A stretch of DNA of 64,000 bases, taken from Brachypodium distachyon (lineage: Eukaryota > Streptophyta > Magnoliopsida > Poales > Poaceae). Of the stretch, positions 54,000 through 64,000 are shown one piece after another. The number at the start of each line of letters is the position of its first letter. Within the stretch, counting starts at the first letter, position 1. The stretch covers positions 2,728,001 to 2,792,000 of the forward strand of contig NC_016133.3 of assembly GCF_000005505.3 (NCBI RefSeq), written 5' to 3'. The notes beneath the pieces are model-generated. The model saw only the letters and a program-made list of their open reading frames with translations, had not been told where the DNA came from and made no database searches. The translations under genes and the position numbers were made by a program.

Positions 54000-56696
54000 A
54001 TGGCGGATGATTCAATGGTTGCGAGTTTCTGGGGGCCTGTTACATCATCAACTGAGTTGTGCGAGGAGAATTATGCACGCTCATCATATATTGCAGAATT
54101 CTACAATACTCTCTCTAATGCTCCATGCATTCTTTTGGCGCTTATTGGACTTGTGAATGCTCTCCACCAACGTTTTGAGAAAAGATTCAGTGTCTTGCAC
54201 ATATCCAATATGATACTTGCTATTGGGAGTATCATCTTCCACGCAACCTTGCAACATGTGTAAGTTTTTGTTAACTGTAGCAGTATTTTGAGATGCTATA
54301 ATTTGCCATCTGTACTGTAATGATGTGATTGCCAGAATATTTGTAGGTATTGCAAGGACTATCTTTACCATGTATGTCTTTACTCACTATTCCATTCTAT
54401 CTTAGAATGCTGTTCTTTCTCTTAGAGGCATCTTACGGTTAGCTCATAATTTAGTCATTGCATCATGTTCTCATTTGAAGAAAACATGCTACTCCCTCCA
54501 TTTTTCTTTATAAGGCGCGTATATTTTTCTCACGAATATTACGCAGCACTCGAGCCAGAAAGCGTACCGCAATTGCCTCATGAATGCAGACCCCAACTCC
54601 CATGAAAAAAACTCCTTGACCACCAAAACAAACTACTCCACCGATTTTTCCTCCACGTGTGCAGCCCTGGGCGCTGTTTTCTCCTCGCGTGGAGTGGTTA
54701 GATGCTGCGCGCCTTACATTTTGGAAATTGACATGAAATTGTATACGCCCTATAATGAGAAATGGAGGGAGTAGTTTCTTTCTACTGTTTTATTAGGTAT
54801 GATTTTACTTCAAAATATTAAACTTGAATGTCGTGCTACCTTCCATTTGGAGAAAAATAGTCATACACGGAAGGCCAGACATTAAAGCTCTAGAGAGCAT
54901 CAGTGATGTCTTTGGTTATGAGATTCAATATATGTCATTGCATTGATTCAAGGAGTTTGGTTACTTCTGAATTTGTTGCTTCCTATAGTATCTTCAGTTT
55001 GTTTTTTTGGCTGGTTTTCTGTCTACAATATTTATTTATTTTATGCAATGTACTTACTGTTTATTTGGACCATATGAAATTTCATTAGTGATAATCTCAG
55101 TATCAACTTCTGAAAGGACTCATGCTTCTTGATCACTATTAGGTGAACAAATGTTTTTTTACTCTTATTTGCCTGTATCACCTGACTGACCTTGTACAGA
55201 TTAGTAACTGAAAGTTGACCGACAAATTTGTTTTAGTGTCGGCCCAACTAATTGTCGTTTGCAAGTCACAAAGCCTTGAACTGTATCTGAATTGCATGCA
55301 CACACCAAAAGAATCACCGAGCAAATACATCACATCTCTTTGCTACTAGTATTTGGATTCTAATTTTTTACGTGGCCAGGAGTTCAATCCGGAAATGCTC
55401 ATTCTATTCCCTTCATGATTTGAAAATTGATTCCTTGTGGGAGTTAGAGGTATTTGTAAATTGCAAAGAACAATAGGGCCACCTTCAATTATTTGAAGTT
55501 TATTGGTTGCAAATGTAGGCAAGGAATCACATTAGTTTTGTTTTTGCCTTCGGGTCATTATTTCTTTAGAGCTATTGTAGTTGTAGCAATTCAAGTTGCA
55601 GATATGAAGAGATGTAGTTGTAATTCTGGTTTGAAGTTTATGGTTTAAGTACTAGCTACACTCAAAAAGATGTGCAGCTTTATTATGTACCAAAAGCACC
55701 AAGAGCCCTAACTATGGTGGCAGTAATGTTATCTAAATGTGACATTTTTGGTTGTAGATTTTTTAATTTTACTTCCATCTTAATTTATTTTTCTTTTCAT
55801 GTGCTGTTTAGTTTTGTTTCTACTTTGCCCATCTAGCTTAAAGATCTACCACCTTAGTACCTGTTTCTTTGATGGAGAATCATATCTAACTCGATAAAAG
55901 CTGTCCCAGATCTATGATTAGGGAATTGTAAGTACTCCATAGGTTCATAGCCTATGTACAGTGTTTGTGATTCAGACTGGGGTGTGCAAGTTAGCGATTG
56001 CCCTTTTTATTTTTCTTATTGTGTCAAAGGTGGTACATTTTATCATAGATCATCACATGCATTTATTGGTAAACTGCCAGTTTCAGCATGTCTCTAGCTT
56101 CTGTTGAACTCTGCTGGATTCTGTATTGCTTTAATATGTGCAATATATTGATTTGTTCTGGTCTCATTTTGTTTTCCAGTCTACAACAGAGCGATGAGAC
56201 TCCAATGGTGTGGGAGATCCTGCTATATCTGTATGTCCTTTATTCACCGGACTGGCATTACAGGAGCACCATGCCTACTTTCCTTGTCTTCTATGGTGCC
56301 GCATTTGCTGCAGTTCATTTCTTCGTTCGATTCCAAGTAGTATTCAAGTTGCATTACATTGGCCTCTGCCTCCTCTGCATCCCGCGGATGTACAAGTACT
56401 ACATACAGACAAAGGACTTGGCTGCCAAGCGGCTCGCAAAGCTGTGGGTTCTTACTATATTTCTGGCAACTCTTTGCTGGCTAGTTGATCGCATCTTCTG
56501 TAAGAAGCTTTCGCACTGGTACATCAACCCGCAGGGGCATGCATGGTGGCACGTGCTTATGGGGTTTAACTCATACTTTGCAAACACATTCTTAATGTTT
56601 TGCCGGGCTCAGCAGCGTGGGTGGGAGCCACGTATTACCCATCTTTTTGGGTTATTGCCTTATGTTAAGCTTCAGAAATCCAGAAAGAGGGAGTGA
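54000..56696 (+). CDS. Alkaline (phyto)ceramidase, ACER/YPC1 family
   Basis: Two exons, 54000-54259 and 56180-56696, join in frame to give 258 residues, a normal length. The start MADDSMVASFWGPVTSSTEL is the family's N-terminus. Family residues are seen at matching positions: E22, N24 and E33 (metal/calcium site region), H81 in FHATLQHV, and H207/H211 in GHAWWHVLMGFNSYF, the zinc ligands in known ceramidases. Several hydrophobic spans (ILLALIGLVNAL, MILAIGSIIF, TFLVFYGAAFAAVHFFV, LGLCLLCIP-like) fit a seven-helix membrane enzyme of ER or Golgi. It should hydrolyse (phyto)ceramide to a long-chain base and fatty acid. The 1.9-kb intron holds a MITE. The C-terminus is basic (KLQKSRKRE). Downstream, about 56.7-57.0 kb is likely 3' UTR. 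Confidence 0.95.
54489..54773. mobile_element. Stowaway-like MITE in the ceramidase intron
   Basis: TA|CTCCCTCCATTTTTCTTTATA ... TATAATGAGAAATGGAGGGAG|TA. About 285 bp, with pairing limited to the ends. It lies 230 bp into the single coding-region intron. Confidence 0.88.
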
Positions 56697-57419
56697 GTTC
56701 TTTGATGATCAATGGTGTTCTCCAGGACCTGAAATCAATGTCTGCCATGTGCGCAAAAACAAGCTGTGGCATTTTTGTATATGGGCTTCCATCTGATTTT
56801 GGACTACAAATGTTATGATGTCTCACTGGATTTTGGTAACTTTAACTGACGCCTGTTTTATACCATACTTAATCGCAAATCAGAGATTAGTTGGAGTGTT
56901 CACCACTTAGTTCTGGTCTTTTTTGGTTCCTCTTCAGTTTGCCTTTCCGTACTAGTAGGCTGTGTTTTATTTATTCTTTTGATTTGCCTTGAATGAGGTT
57001 GAATTGTATTAGTTAACTTTGCTTCGTATGACTATAGAATCATCTTATAACTATCAATTCTTTGCGAATGATGGTATCTGTGTAAACTTCTGTGTGATAG
57101 CTGTGCTATTACGTTTGATACCTGTAGATTTAGAACAGGTAAAACACCTGCTGCCAGCAGAAGACTGGCCATGGTCTCGTCTTTATCAGTTGAGCTTGAA
57201 AGCTGTGTACATAGCGAGTTCATTTGCCGTGACAAAAAGAACATGAAGGAATCCTTTAGTCCACCCCTTGGTCCTCCCCCGGCTCAAGCTCTAAACTCCC
57301 CGTCCTTTAGTCCACCCCTTCGTCCCCGACAACACCGGATATCGCGGATGCAAAATCAAGGATGACACCACCGAAACATGATTTTCGCTAACTAGGTTCA
57401 GCCAAAGCCGGACACCTAA

Positions 57420-58110
57420 GATAAAGAACTTGCCACCCATAAATTTACTAATGCTCTCACTCGTGACTCGTGAGAACTTATCAGCCATAAATTTACTAAT
57501 GCTCATGAACGGTCGATTAGAGTACTCAGTTGGTGGAGAGGCAGGATTTCATTAAGCCCATGGCTATTGCTCTAAATCGCTAAAATCATTAAGACCCAGT
57601 CCAAGTCTTCAAATCACCAAAATTAACAAAGAAAAAGGAATGGGCTGCGGGGGGCTGTACGTCTCCGCCTGTGAACACATCATTCAGACGATCGCAAGGG
57701 GCAGACGCACACAAACTACATGCTGCTAAGGTGGGTGGATCACTTGCCTGGCGTGCAAACATAGATCCTAACCCGGAGACTAGCTATAAAAATATGCAAA
57801 AGTCCCCCATGCACATGAACTGGAAGTAGCTAGAAGCTCCAGCGCGCACACAACAGGACCGCTTATGTAGCTCGCTTACAGAGTTACAGGTTGATCAATC
57901 CATATATGATTCACCTTCATTTTTCAGCCATGCATTGGTGAGACATTGGGGAAAACCAAACCCAAGGCATGTGGTGTTAGGCTACTTCCAGGCATGTAGG
58001 CGGCTGGCTATGTTAGCCTTCCTCCACGAATGCGTCGTGCTTGCGGGTTATGGCGTCAGGCTGTTCCACGGAATCCATGTCGCGGTGGGATTGCGCGGTG
58101 GCGGCGGACG
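57420..58110 (+). repeat. TATA-bearing repeat family, copy 2
   Basis: Contains CATGCTGCTAAGGTGGGTGG, GATCACTTGC and CCCGGAGACTAGC, then TATAAAAA at 57785 and ATGCAAAAGTCC. Next come CTTATGTAGCTCGC, GGGGAAAACCAAACCCAAGG and TGGTGTTAGGCTAC, with three imperfect sub-repeats ending near CATGTCGCGGTGG. It lacks block A upstream. A 29-base block ending ATAAATTTACTAATGCTC is duplicated at its start. Confidence 0.8.
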
Positions 58111-58129
58111 GAAAGCGCGGTGGTATCTG

Positions 58130-59150
58130 TGGACGAAGCTTTCCTGGTTTCCACCGTTCCTGATAGTTATGTCAAATAACAGCAGAAGCGAGCATTCGGA
58201 CTCTATCATAGTAGACTGTCTGCTGTAGAAAAAGTGAAATAGTAATGTTGAATTTTGATGTAAATGGATGGATTGAAAAGTTCAGAGGTTCAAGTTCGAA
58301 CAGTGATGCAGTTAAGGATCTGCGCATTAATTCTTCAAGTTGTACCGCACGTCCATCGGCAATATGTTATAGATGCCGTTACAAAATCCATGAACAAGAT
58401 GATCTGTTATCAGCAAGAATTTTCAGTACTCCGTAGGATTTGAAGTTTGTGTTTTAATTTTTTTTAGAGGAACACGTCTGTTTTAAGAGAGAGAACTTTT
58501 GGTGCCATAGACTTTACCTACTCCTCCCGACCCATATTAGTTGTTCTCAAATTTGCCCAAATTTGAATGTATCTATGTTAAAAAAACGTTTAAATACATG
58601 TAATATTTCGACAAGTAATTCCGGCCGGAGTGAACAGTATATAACAATCGATTAGAGTATTCATTTTCTGAAACGTATCATTCGGATGAGCGAGAGGGGC
58701 GCGCGGACGCACGCAAAATTCATGCTGCTAGAGTGCTAGTTGGATGTGGGTGGGTGGGTCACTCATGTCGCATGCAACACATGATATCCTATAATCCTAA
58801 CCCGGAGACGGTCGAGGCGTCGAGCTATAAATATGCAGACGTTACGTCGCCCACTCACAGTGTACTTGAACATTAAGTGTAGTATGAAGCTTTATCACGC
58901 ACACAAGACGCCGCCTATGTAGCTAACTAGCTTAGAGTTCGATCGATCCAGGATCCACCTTCGTTTTTACTCAACCATTTCACGAGAGTTTGGAGAAAAC
59001 CAAATCCAAAACTCATGGCGTTAGACTATTCCTAGGGATGCAAATGGCTGGCTGTGCTAGCCTGCTCACACGAGTGCAGGCTGCAAGGGGCTTACGGTGT
59101 TAGCCTGCTCCCCCAGATGCACGTCGCAGCCGGAACACGCGGCGGTGGCC
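58130..59150 (+). repeat. TATA-bearing repeat family, copy 3
   Basis: Block A, 58130-58400 (TATGTCAAATAACAGCAGAA, AAAGTGAAATAGTAATG, AAGGATCTGCGCATTAATTC). A MITE at about 58520-58633 separates it from block B. TATAAATATGCAGACG starts at 58826. Block C has TATGTAGCTAACTAG, GGAGAAAACCAAATCC and GGCGTTAGACTATTCC, then three sub-repeats. Confidence 0.82.
58520..58633. mobile_element. Stowaway MITE inside repeat copy 3
   Basis: Runs from TACTCCTCCCGACCCATATT to AGTAATTCCGGCCGGAGTGA. Arms include TGAATGTATCTATG and TAAATACATGTAATATTTCG. Ends are partly eroded. Confidence 0.75.
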
Positions 59151-59589
59151 GGCTGTCGTCGAGGGACCGATGGGAGATCGTGCTCAATTGCAGTGAGGTG
59201 ATTTGGAGCAGTTATTTTCACTCCATGTCGTTGGGATTGTACGATTTGATTTCTTAATTTCGGTGTGAAAACCCAGCCCATTGTCGTTTGTTCACCCGTC
59301 CCATTGTCATTTGTTCGGTGTTCCTTTCCGGGCTTGCCCGAACTACTTCTCTTGGTACAAGTTTACTGACATCGATTGCTAGGAGAACATGCGACCAGCG
59401 ACCTTATTGTTCCCAAGAAATATTACAACTGGTACCTTGGTTCCTGAAAGGAAATGACGTAGTATTAGATCCTACTATTTTTCCTTCGAACAAACATATG
59501 GGCTTAGTTTGCGCCGTTTTCTTGACTACCAAGTACCAATTCAACACCACAGTGCGTCAGCTTAATTTGTGACTAACTCTACTTTGACA

Positions 59590-59935
59590 AATGATGGATC
59601 TTAGCAAAACAGCATCCTGGCCCCTGGGAATCGTTGGGCGAAGCAGACCAAATTGAAAAAGAAGCTGCACGCCAAGAGACAAGCCCAGGAGCCCCAGAGA
59701 CCAGAGTATAGCTAAAAATATGCAGGCACCCCCCCACAGTGCCTGAACAAGTAGTAGCTACCACCTAGCCCCCAGCACGTACGCACACAACAAGACCACT
59801 TATGTATAGCTAGTTTAGAGGCGAACGGTCCATGTTCGGCATTCATTTTTATCCAGTCATTCGTGAGATTTTGGAGAAAACTGAACCCAAGACCTATGGT
59901 GGGAGCCCGCCGAGCAGTTCACAGAAGGATGGAGC
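59590..59935 (+). repeat. TATA-bearing repeat family, copy 4 (truncated, decayed TATA)
   Basis: AGCTAAAAATATGCAGGC at about 59710 replaces the TATA box of the others. CTTATGTATAGCTAG, CATTCGTGAGATTTTGGAGA and ACCTATGGTGGGAGC follow, after which similarity stops near 59910. There is no block A. It looks like a dead copy. Confidence 0.72.
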
Positions 59936-60592
59936 AGGGCCGGCGGCGGCGGAAGAACTCGGCGCCTGAGAAGAGACAGAGGTGGTCGGTGTCAGGAAGA
60001 AATCCGGTGGTCGGAGCCGAGGTGGCGACGAGCGAACAAGTCGAAGCTGATTGAAGAACTCTTCCTTTTTTGCTGCACGCATTTGTTTCTCTGAGGACGA
60101 GGATACAGTAGTGTGGAAGCCTGAAATTAGGGGGAAATATTCTTCGATCCTCTTTATTTAAGATTGTAAACCTTAGAGGTGTTAATGATTGGCCAGTTTT
60201 GTTGCCTGTAATGTGGAAACTGCAGGTACCACGTGGAGTACATATAGTCCTCTGGCTTATCAGCTCAAAATAAAATTACGACAAACGACAGGAAGAGAAA
60301 CCTTCATAAACCGTTCGATTGTTTTTTTTTTGTTTTGTTTTTTGCAAATAAGAGTGTACAGCATTTGCTGTTTGTAGTGTGGTAGCTAGATGTATCTGGA
60401 CAGGATGGGAGCAAATTACTAGTGCCCCTGTTCTAAACTCTATCTCAGTAGCTAAATTTTGGATTAACAATAAGAAGAAATGTGATTTCAATGTCCTAAT
60501 AACTACTGTTCTGCTTTCTTCCTGAAAGGAAATGACAGTATATTACTTCACTCTGTATCCTATTTTGACTACAATAGTTCTTAATCGTACAT
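59936..60592. other. Unassigned sequence between repeat copy 4 and the LINE
   Basis: A short GC-rich stretch (59.93-60.05 kb) followed by AT-rich DNA with no recognisable gene. Confidence 0.4.
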
Positions 60593-60602
60593 GTCTCAAG
60601 TT

Positions 60603-61117
60603 TAACTCGAAGGGCCTGATGGCCGAAATATATTAAGAAAGGGGAGAGAGGTATAACATTACAGAGATCAGGCAAGAGCCTGAAGAGGAGCAATAGCCCC
60701 ACAACCTCACAGCAGGTCAGCAACACCTTCAGCCGACAGAAACTCACCCGACAAAAACTACAGCGGCTACTACACAGGAACTAACAGGGTAAATTACAGA
60801 GAAGCAACACAGCCAGCAGCTCTCCAAGATTGGAGCTCCTCAACAATAATCTCAAAGACTCTATCGACTGTGTGGAATTTCTGCTGAAAGACTCTAGAAT
60901 TCCGCTCCTTCCAGATTTGCCAATGAACAAGAATTGTGAAAGTGTCGAAATCTGACCGAAGGTGCTTTGGCGCCAATTCTCTTGCAGCAAGCCGCCAGTC
61001 CTCAGTGCAATTGAAGGAGCAGTCAGGGACGGGGAAATTAGCCTTGGACCACTGTCGCAGACGCAGCCACACCTGCTGTGAGAAACGACAGTGAACAAAC
61101 ATGTGCGTGCAGTTTTC
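60603..61117 (-). mobile_element. 5'-truncated LINE (non-LTR retrotransposon)
   Basis: The minus strand encodes the zinc-binding tail typical of plant L1-type reverse transcriptases: HMFVHCRFSQQVWLRLRQW near 61100, then HWQIWKERNSRVFQQKFH. The body upstream (endonuclease, RT) is missing. The 3' region ends with TTTCGGCCATCAGGCCCTTC. A 10-bp target duplication GTCTCAAGTT flanks it (60593-60602 and 61118-61127), which fits target-primed insertion with a 5'-truncated copy. The poly(A) tail is short or lost. Confidence 0.88.
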
Positions 61118-61199
61118 GTCTCAAGTTAGAATTCAACCTTTTCTGCTGCATCAGACCATCAGTAGTAATGCATATATTGTGCTGTAGCTCAACACACAT

Positions 61200-61670
61200 G
61201 TCTTTAAGTTGATGACTATGGATTTGGAGTACTCATGAACGATTAGAATATATATATATTCGTTTTCTTGACATATCATTGGGATGAACGTGAGAGGTGG
61301 ACGTACGCACGCAAACTAGATGCTGCTAAGGTGGGTGGGTAGATCACTCGCGTCGCGTGCAGCATCTTAATTAACCCGGAGACGATCGAGCTATAAATAT
61401 GTATGAACAAGAAGTAGCTTATGTAGCCAGCTTACAGAGTTACATGTTGATCGATATCCATGATCCACCTCCATTTTTTCAGCCATACATCGGTGAGATG
61501 TTGGAGAAAACCAAATCCAAGGCTTATGTTGCCAGACTGTTCCCACGAATGCACGCGGCTTATGGCGTTGGGCTGCTCCACCGAATGCACGCCGCAGCCG
61601 GAACGCGCGACGGTGGCGACCCTCAGTCATTGAGCGACCATTTTCCTTACTACTGCACTTACGCAATGGG
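61200..61670 (+). repeat. TATA-bearing repeat family, copy 5
   Basis: GATGCTGCTAAGGTGGGTGG, CACTCGCGTCGCGTGCAGCA and GGAGACGATCGAGC lead to TATAAATA at 61392. CTTATGTAGCCAGC, GAGAAAACCAAATCCAAGG and two sub-repeats follow. It has the only copy with an ATG directly at the EKTKSK frame. It lies beside the LINE. Confidence 0.82.
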
Positions 61671-62270
61671 CCAGCTAGCTTAATCTAGCCAGCTTAAGTA
61701 GCTCATCACTGACTCAAATCTGCCGGCACAGTAGCGAAGGGCGAGGAGTTTGGATTTCTGGACCCACGCCGGAGAGGAGGCCGAAGGGGCATTCGCGGGC
61801 TTCTTCTTGCCGACCCGAGGCTCGCAATCCTCGTCGCTTCGTGCTAATGAGCTGCGTCGTCCACCAGCGGGACGCGTGCCGTGGCCACCATAACGAAGAA
61901 GTACGTCGGGCCAGTTTTCACGCGATGGAGCCGTTTCGGCGAGTGTTTTTTGTCTACAGCAGAGGCGTTTGGGCAATTTCGTTGGGCAGATACATTCGAG
62001 ATTTTATTTTTATTGCAATTGTAAGTTCTGCCAATTTTGCACGTAGATTTTTTTTTCAAAAACCTAACACAAATTGTATACCACCTTGTAACGGTGGATC
62101 AGACAGAGCAATGGCGATCAACTCATCAGGAGTTTCTGAAGCAGCACGTCTAGATTCTCCCTGAACCAGCCTGTGGAGCATATCTTATCGTGGGTCATTC
62201 GTCAGCATTTATGTGCCAAATCCAGCGATCGAGCATGTGTGGTTCTGGAGTTAATCGACGTTCAACTCAC
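61671..62270. other. Unassigned spacer between repeat copies 5 and 6
   Basis: Overlapping open frames on both strands (61.68-62.16 kb) show no recognisable domain and no conservation with the other spacers. Confidence 0.4.
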
Positions 62271-62274
62271 CAGG

Positions 62275-63010
62275 TACAAAGCTATCAATTAAGTTCAGTT
62301 CCTGCAGGAAACAGGGGAATGATCTCATGTGGACCAAGCCTTACCAGTTTCTTTCATTCCAGTTAGCCATGTCAAGTAACAGCAGTAGAAGGACCAGTCT
62401 GAATCCACCATCGTAGACTGTCTCCCTGCGCAGAAAGTGAAATTTGATCGTATGGGAATTTCATGTACATCGATTAAGGACGTTGTAGAGTTGTACGAGT
62501 ACTTAACTAAGGATCTGCACTCTGCAAGGTGTCATACGGCACGTCTGCTACCCGCAATCACGATAATTAGAGTATTCGTTCATTTTCTCGACATGTCATT
62601 GGAATTGAATGAGAGCGAGGAGTGGAGACGCATGCAAACTAGATGCTGCTGCTAAGGTGGGTGGATCAGGATCCTAACCCGGAGATGATCGAGCTATAAA
62701 TATGCAGACGTCCTCTACCCACAGAGTATATGAACTACTGGCTAGAAACCCCAGCACACATACACACACAGCAGGCCAGCTTATGTAGCTAGGCATACTT
62801 GTTGATCGATCTACCCATATCTATTGAGCCATCGCCATTGGTGAGACTTTGGAGAAAACCAAATCCAAGGCTTGCGATGTTAGACCGTTCACACGAATGC
62901 ACGCGGCTGGCTCCGTTAGTCTACTCCACCGGATGCATGCCGCACACGGCTTACGGTGCTCGGCTGCTCCACCGAATACACGTCGCCTCTGGGCTACGCG
63001 GCCACCCTCC
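62275..63010 (+). repeat. TATA-bearing repeat family, copy 6
   Basis: Block A (62290-62560) starts AAGTTCAGTTCCTGCAGG and includes AGTAACAGCAGTAGAAGG and AAGGATCTGCACTCTGCAAG. Block B ends CCCGGAGATGATCGAGC, and TATAAATATGCAGACGTCC starts at 62695. Block C has CTTATGTAGCTAGG, GAGAAAACCAAATCCAAGG and three sub-repeats (about 62868-62990). With copies 1 and 3, it is one of the three full-length units. Confidence 0.85.
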
Positions 63011-64000
63011 GTCAGCCATTCCAGAGGACATCTGCCGTGAAGAAACCACGACAGTTGACGTCCCCCGTGGGGATCGCCGGCGGTCTCCTCGCGACATCGT
63101 CGAGCTCCCGCCGTATCTGCCGGCGTTGGAGCGCCGACGGGCATGGCGCATTGGCGGGCGTCGTGGGCACGAGCGGTCGGCCATGCGCCGCGGGGCGCAC
63201 AGGTTGGCGGCGGCGTGGCGTTGGGACGCGGAGTTGGGAAGAAGAGGAAGGAGTAGGAGACAGTGACAAATGGGACCCATGTGTTGGGGATCCAGAGGAA
63301 TTGTAGAGAATCAATCTTAAAAAATCCGGAAGAGCACAAGTTTGGTCCCAAAAAAAAAAATCTCCGCTAGCTAGAGATGCTCTAGATATCCGCCGCTGCC
63401 CTACAACCAACTAAAATCCAAAACATTAAAATCCGAGAACAATTTCTGATATTGTATAGATTCAGTGGGTATAAGTACTTTTTGGTAACAGCTAGACCAT
63501 TTACCATAAGCTCGCTACAGATATGCATGTTGCTATGAAATTAAAAATATGTATTGCATAATTATATTGAAATATTTGTAACTACGTACATATTTTCATG
63601 ATATTGTGCTGAACATTAATTTCGCAAAGAAAAATGCTACCAATATTGCTCTCCTTGATCCAAAGAGGATTTATAGAATTTTAATACTTGAACGCGTTCT
63701 TCTGTAAAATTTATTTTGTAGGATTAAGAAACTGATTCTCGAGCTTGCAGACACCATGGCGCGCGGCGCCATGGGGCAAATACGAGCTTGCTATTCGCGT
63801 GTGCCGCGTGGGGCAAATACGAGGTGGCAGTATAAGGAGCACGGCTAGACGTACCGGATCGATCAACCATGTGTTTATTGACTAACTTACTACTTCAAGC
63901 ATTAAATTATCAAGGGGTTTCAAAGCAACAATAGGCGCGAATTAGTGATCGATCAGCACAGCAGGCTCTCAACAAATAACCAGGATCATCCCTCCACGGG
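63011..64000. other. Unassigned right end of the window
   Basis: GC-rich at 63.04-63.25 kb, with long frames on both strands but no domain. Then AT-rich. At 63750-63830 the words GGGGCAAATACGAG and GCGCGGCGCCATGG form small direct and inverted repeats. No gene is supported. Confidence 0.4.

Noticed and set aside
62821..63351. 176-residue minus-strand frame over repeat copy 6
   Set aside because: Runs antisense through the repeat and into unrelated GC-rich DNA; not preserved in other copies.

Overview
The window is nuclear DNA from a grass, most likely a pooid with a compact genome such as Brachypodium. The evidence is grass-type proteins with GC-rich first exons and GT-AG introns, many Stowaway-like MITEs (TA target site, CTCCCTCCGT-type ends), a Helitron, a 5'-truncated LINE, a gypsy-like solo LTR and a plant-type U2 snRNA gene. 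The gene order RING E3, ADAGIO/ZEITLUPE, DUF1644, malectin-LRR kinase, GH9 endoglucanase and alkaline ceramidase recalls the start of rice chromosome 2 (Adagio-like 2 and Endoglucanase 5 lie there as far as I remember). That is recall, not a search result.

Layout. (1) 1-2.64 kb: 3' part of a RING-H2 E3 ligase gene (+). (2) 3.9-4.5 kb: four tandem copies of a ~178-bp repeat. (3) 6.0-17.6 kb: a ZEITLUPE-type blue-light receptor F-box gene (+) with exon 1 at 13.6 kb and exon 2 at 16.0-17.6 kb, plus a second promoter-to-exon-1 copy at 6.0-6.5 kb. A ~2.5-kb Helitron lies between the two first exons. (4) 19.3-20.5 kb: a DUF1644 zinc-binding protein (-), convergent with ZTL. (5) 25.9-31.3 kb: a decayed malectin-like LRR receptor kinase pseudogene (-), with a 3.2-kb solo LTR at its 5' end. 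(6) 36.3-40.4 kb: an intact secreted GH9 endoglucanase (-). (7) 44.87-45.06 kb: a U2 snRNA gene with Pol II-type promoter spacing. (8) 46.7-47.4 kb: a Mutator-type MITE nested in an older MITE. (9) 54.0-56.7 kb: an alkaline ceramidase (+), with a long hairpin just upstream. (10) 45.5-46.4 kb and 57.4-63.0 kb: six copies of an unrecognised repeat family. Five carry a well-formed TATA box and the sixth a decayed one. The family flanks the ceramidase gene and is the best candidate for something undescribed.

Functionally the intact genes look like independent housekeeping or regulatory loci: light/clock-controlled proteolysis, ubiquitin ligation, cell-wall glucan remodelling, sphingolipid turnover and splicing RNA. 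There is no operon-like logic. The interest lies in structural change: a duplicated first exon, a gene broken by many lesions, nested transposons, and a promoter-bearing repeat family.
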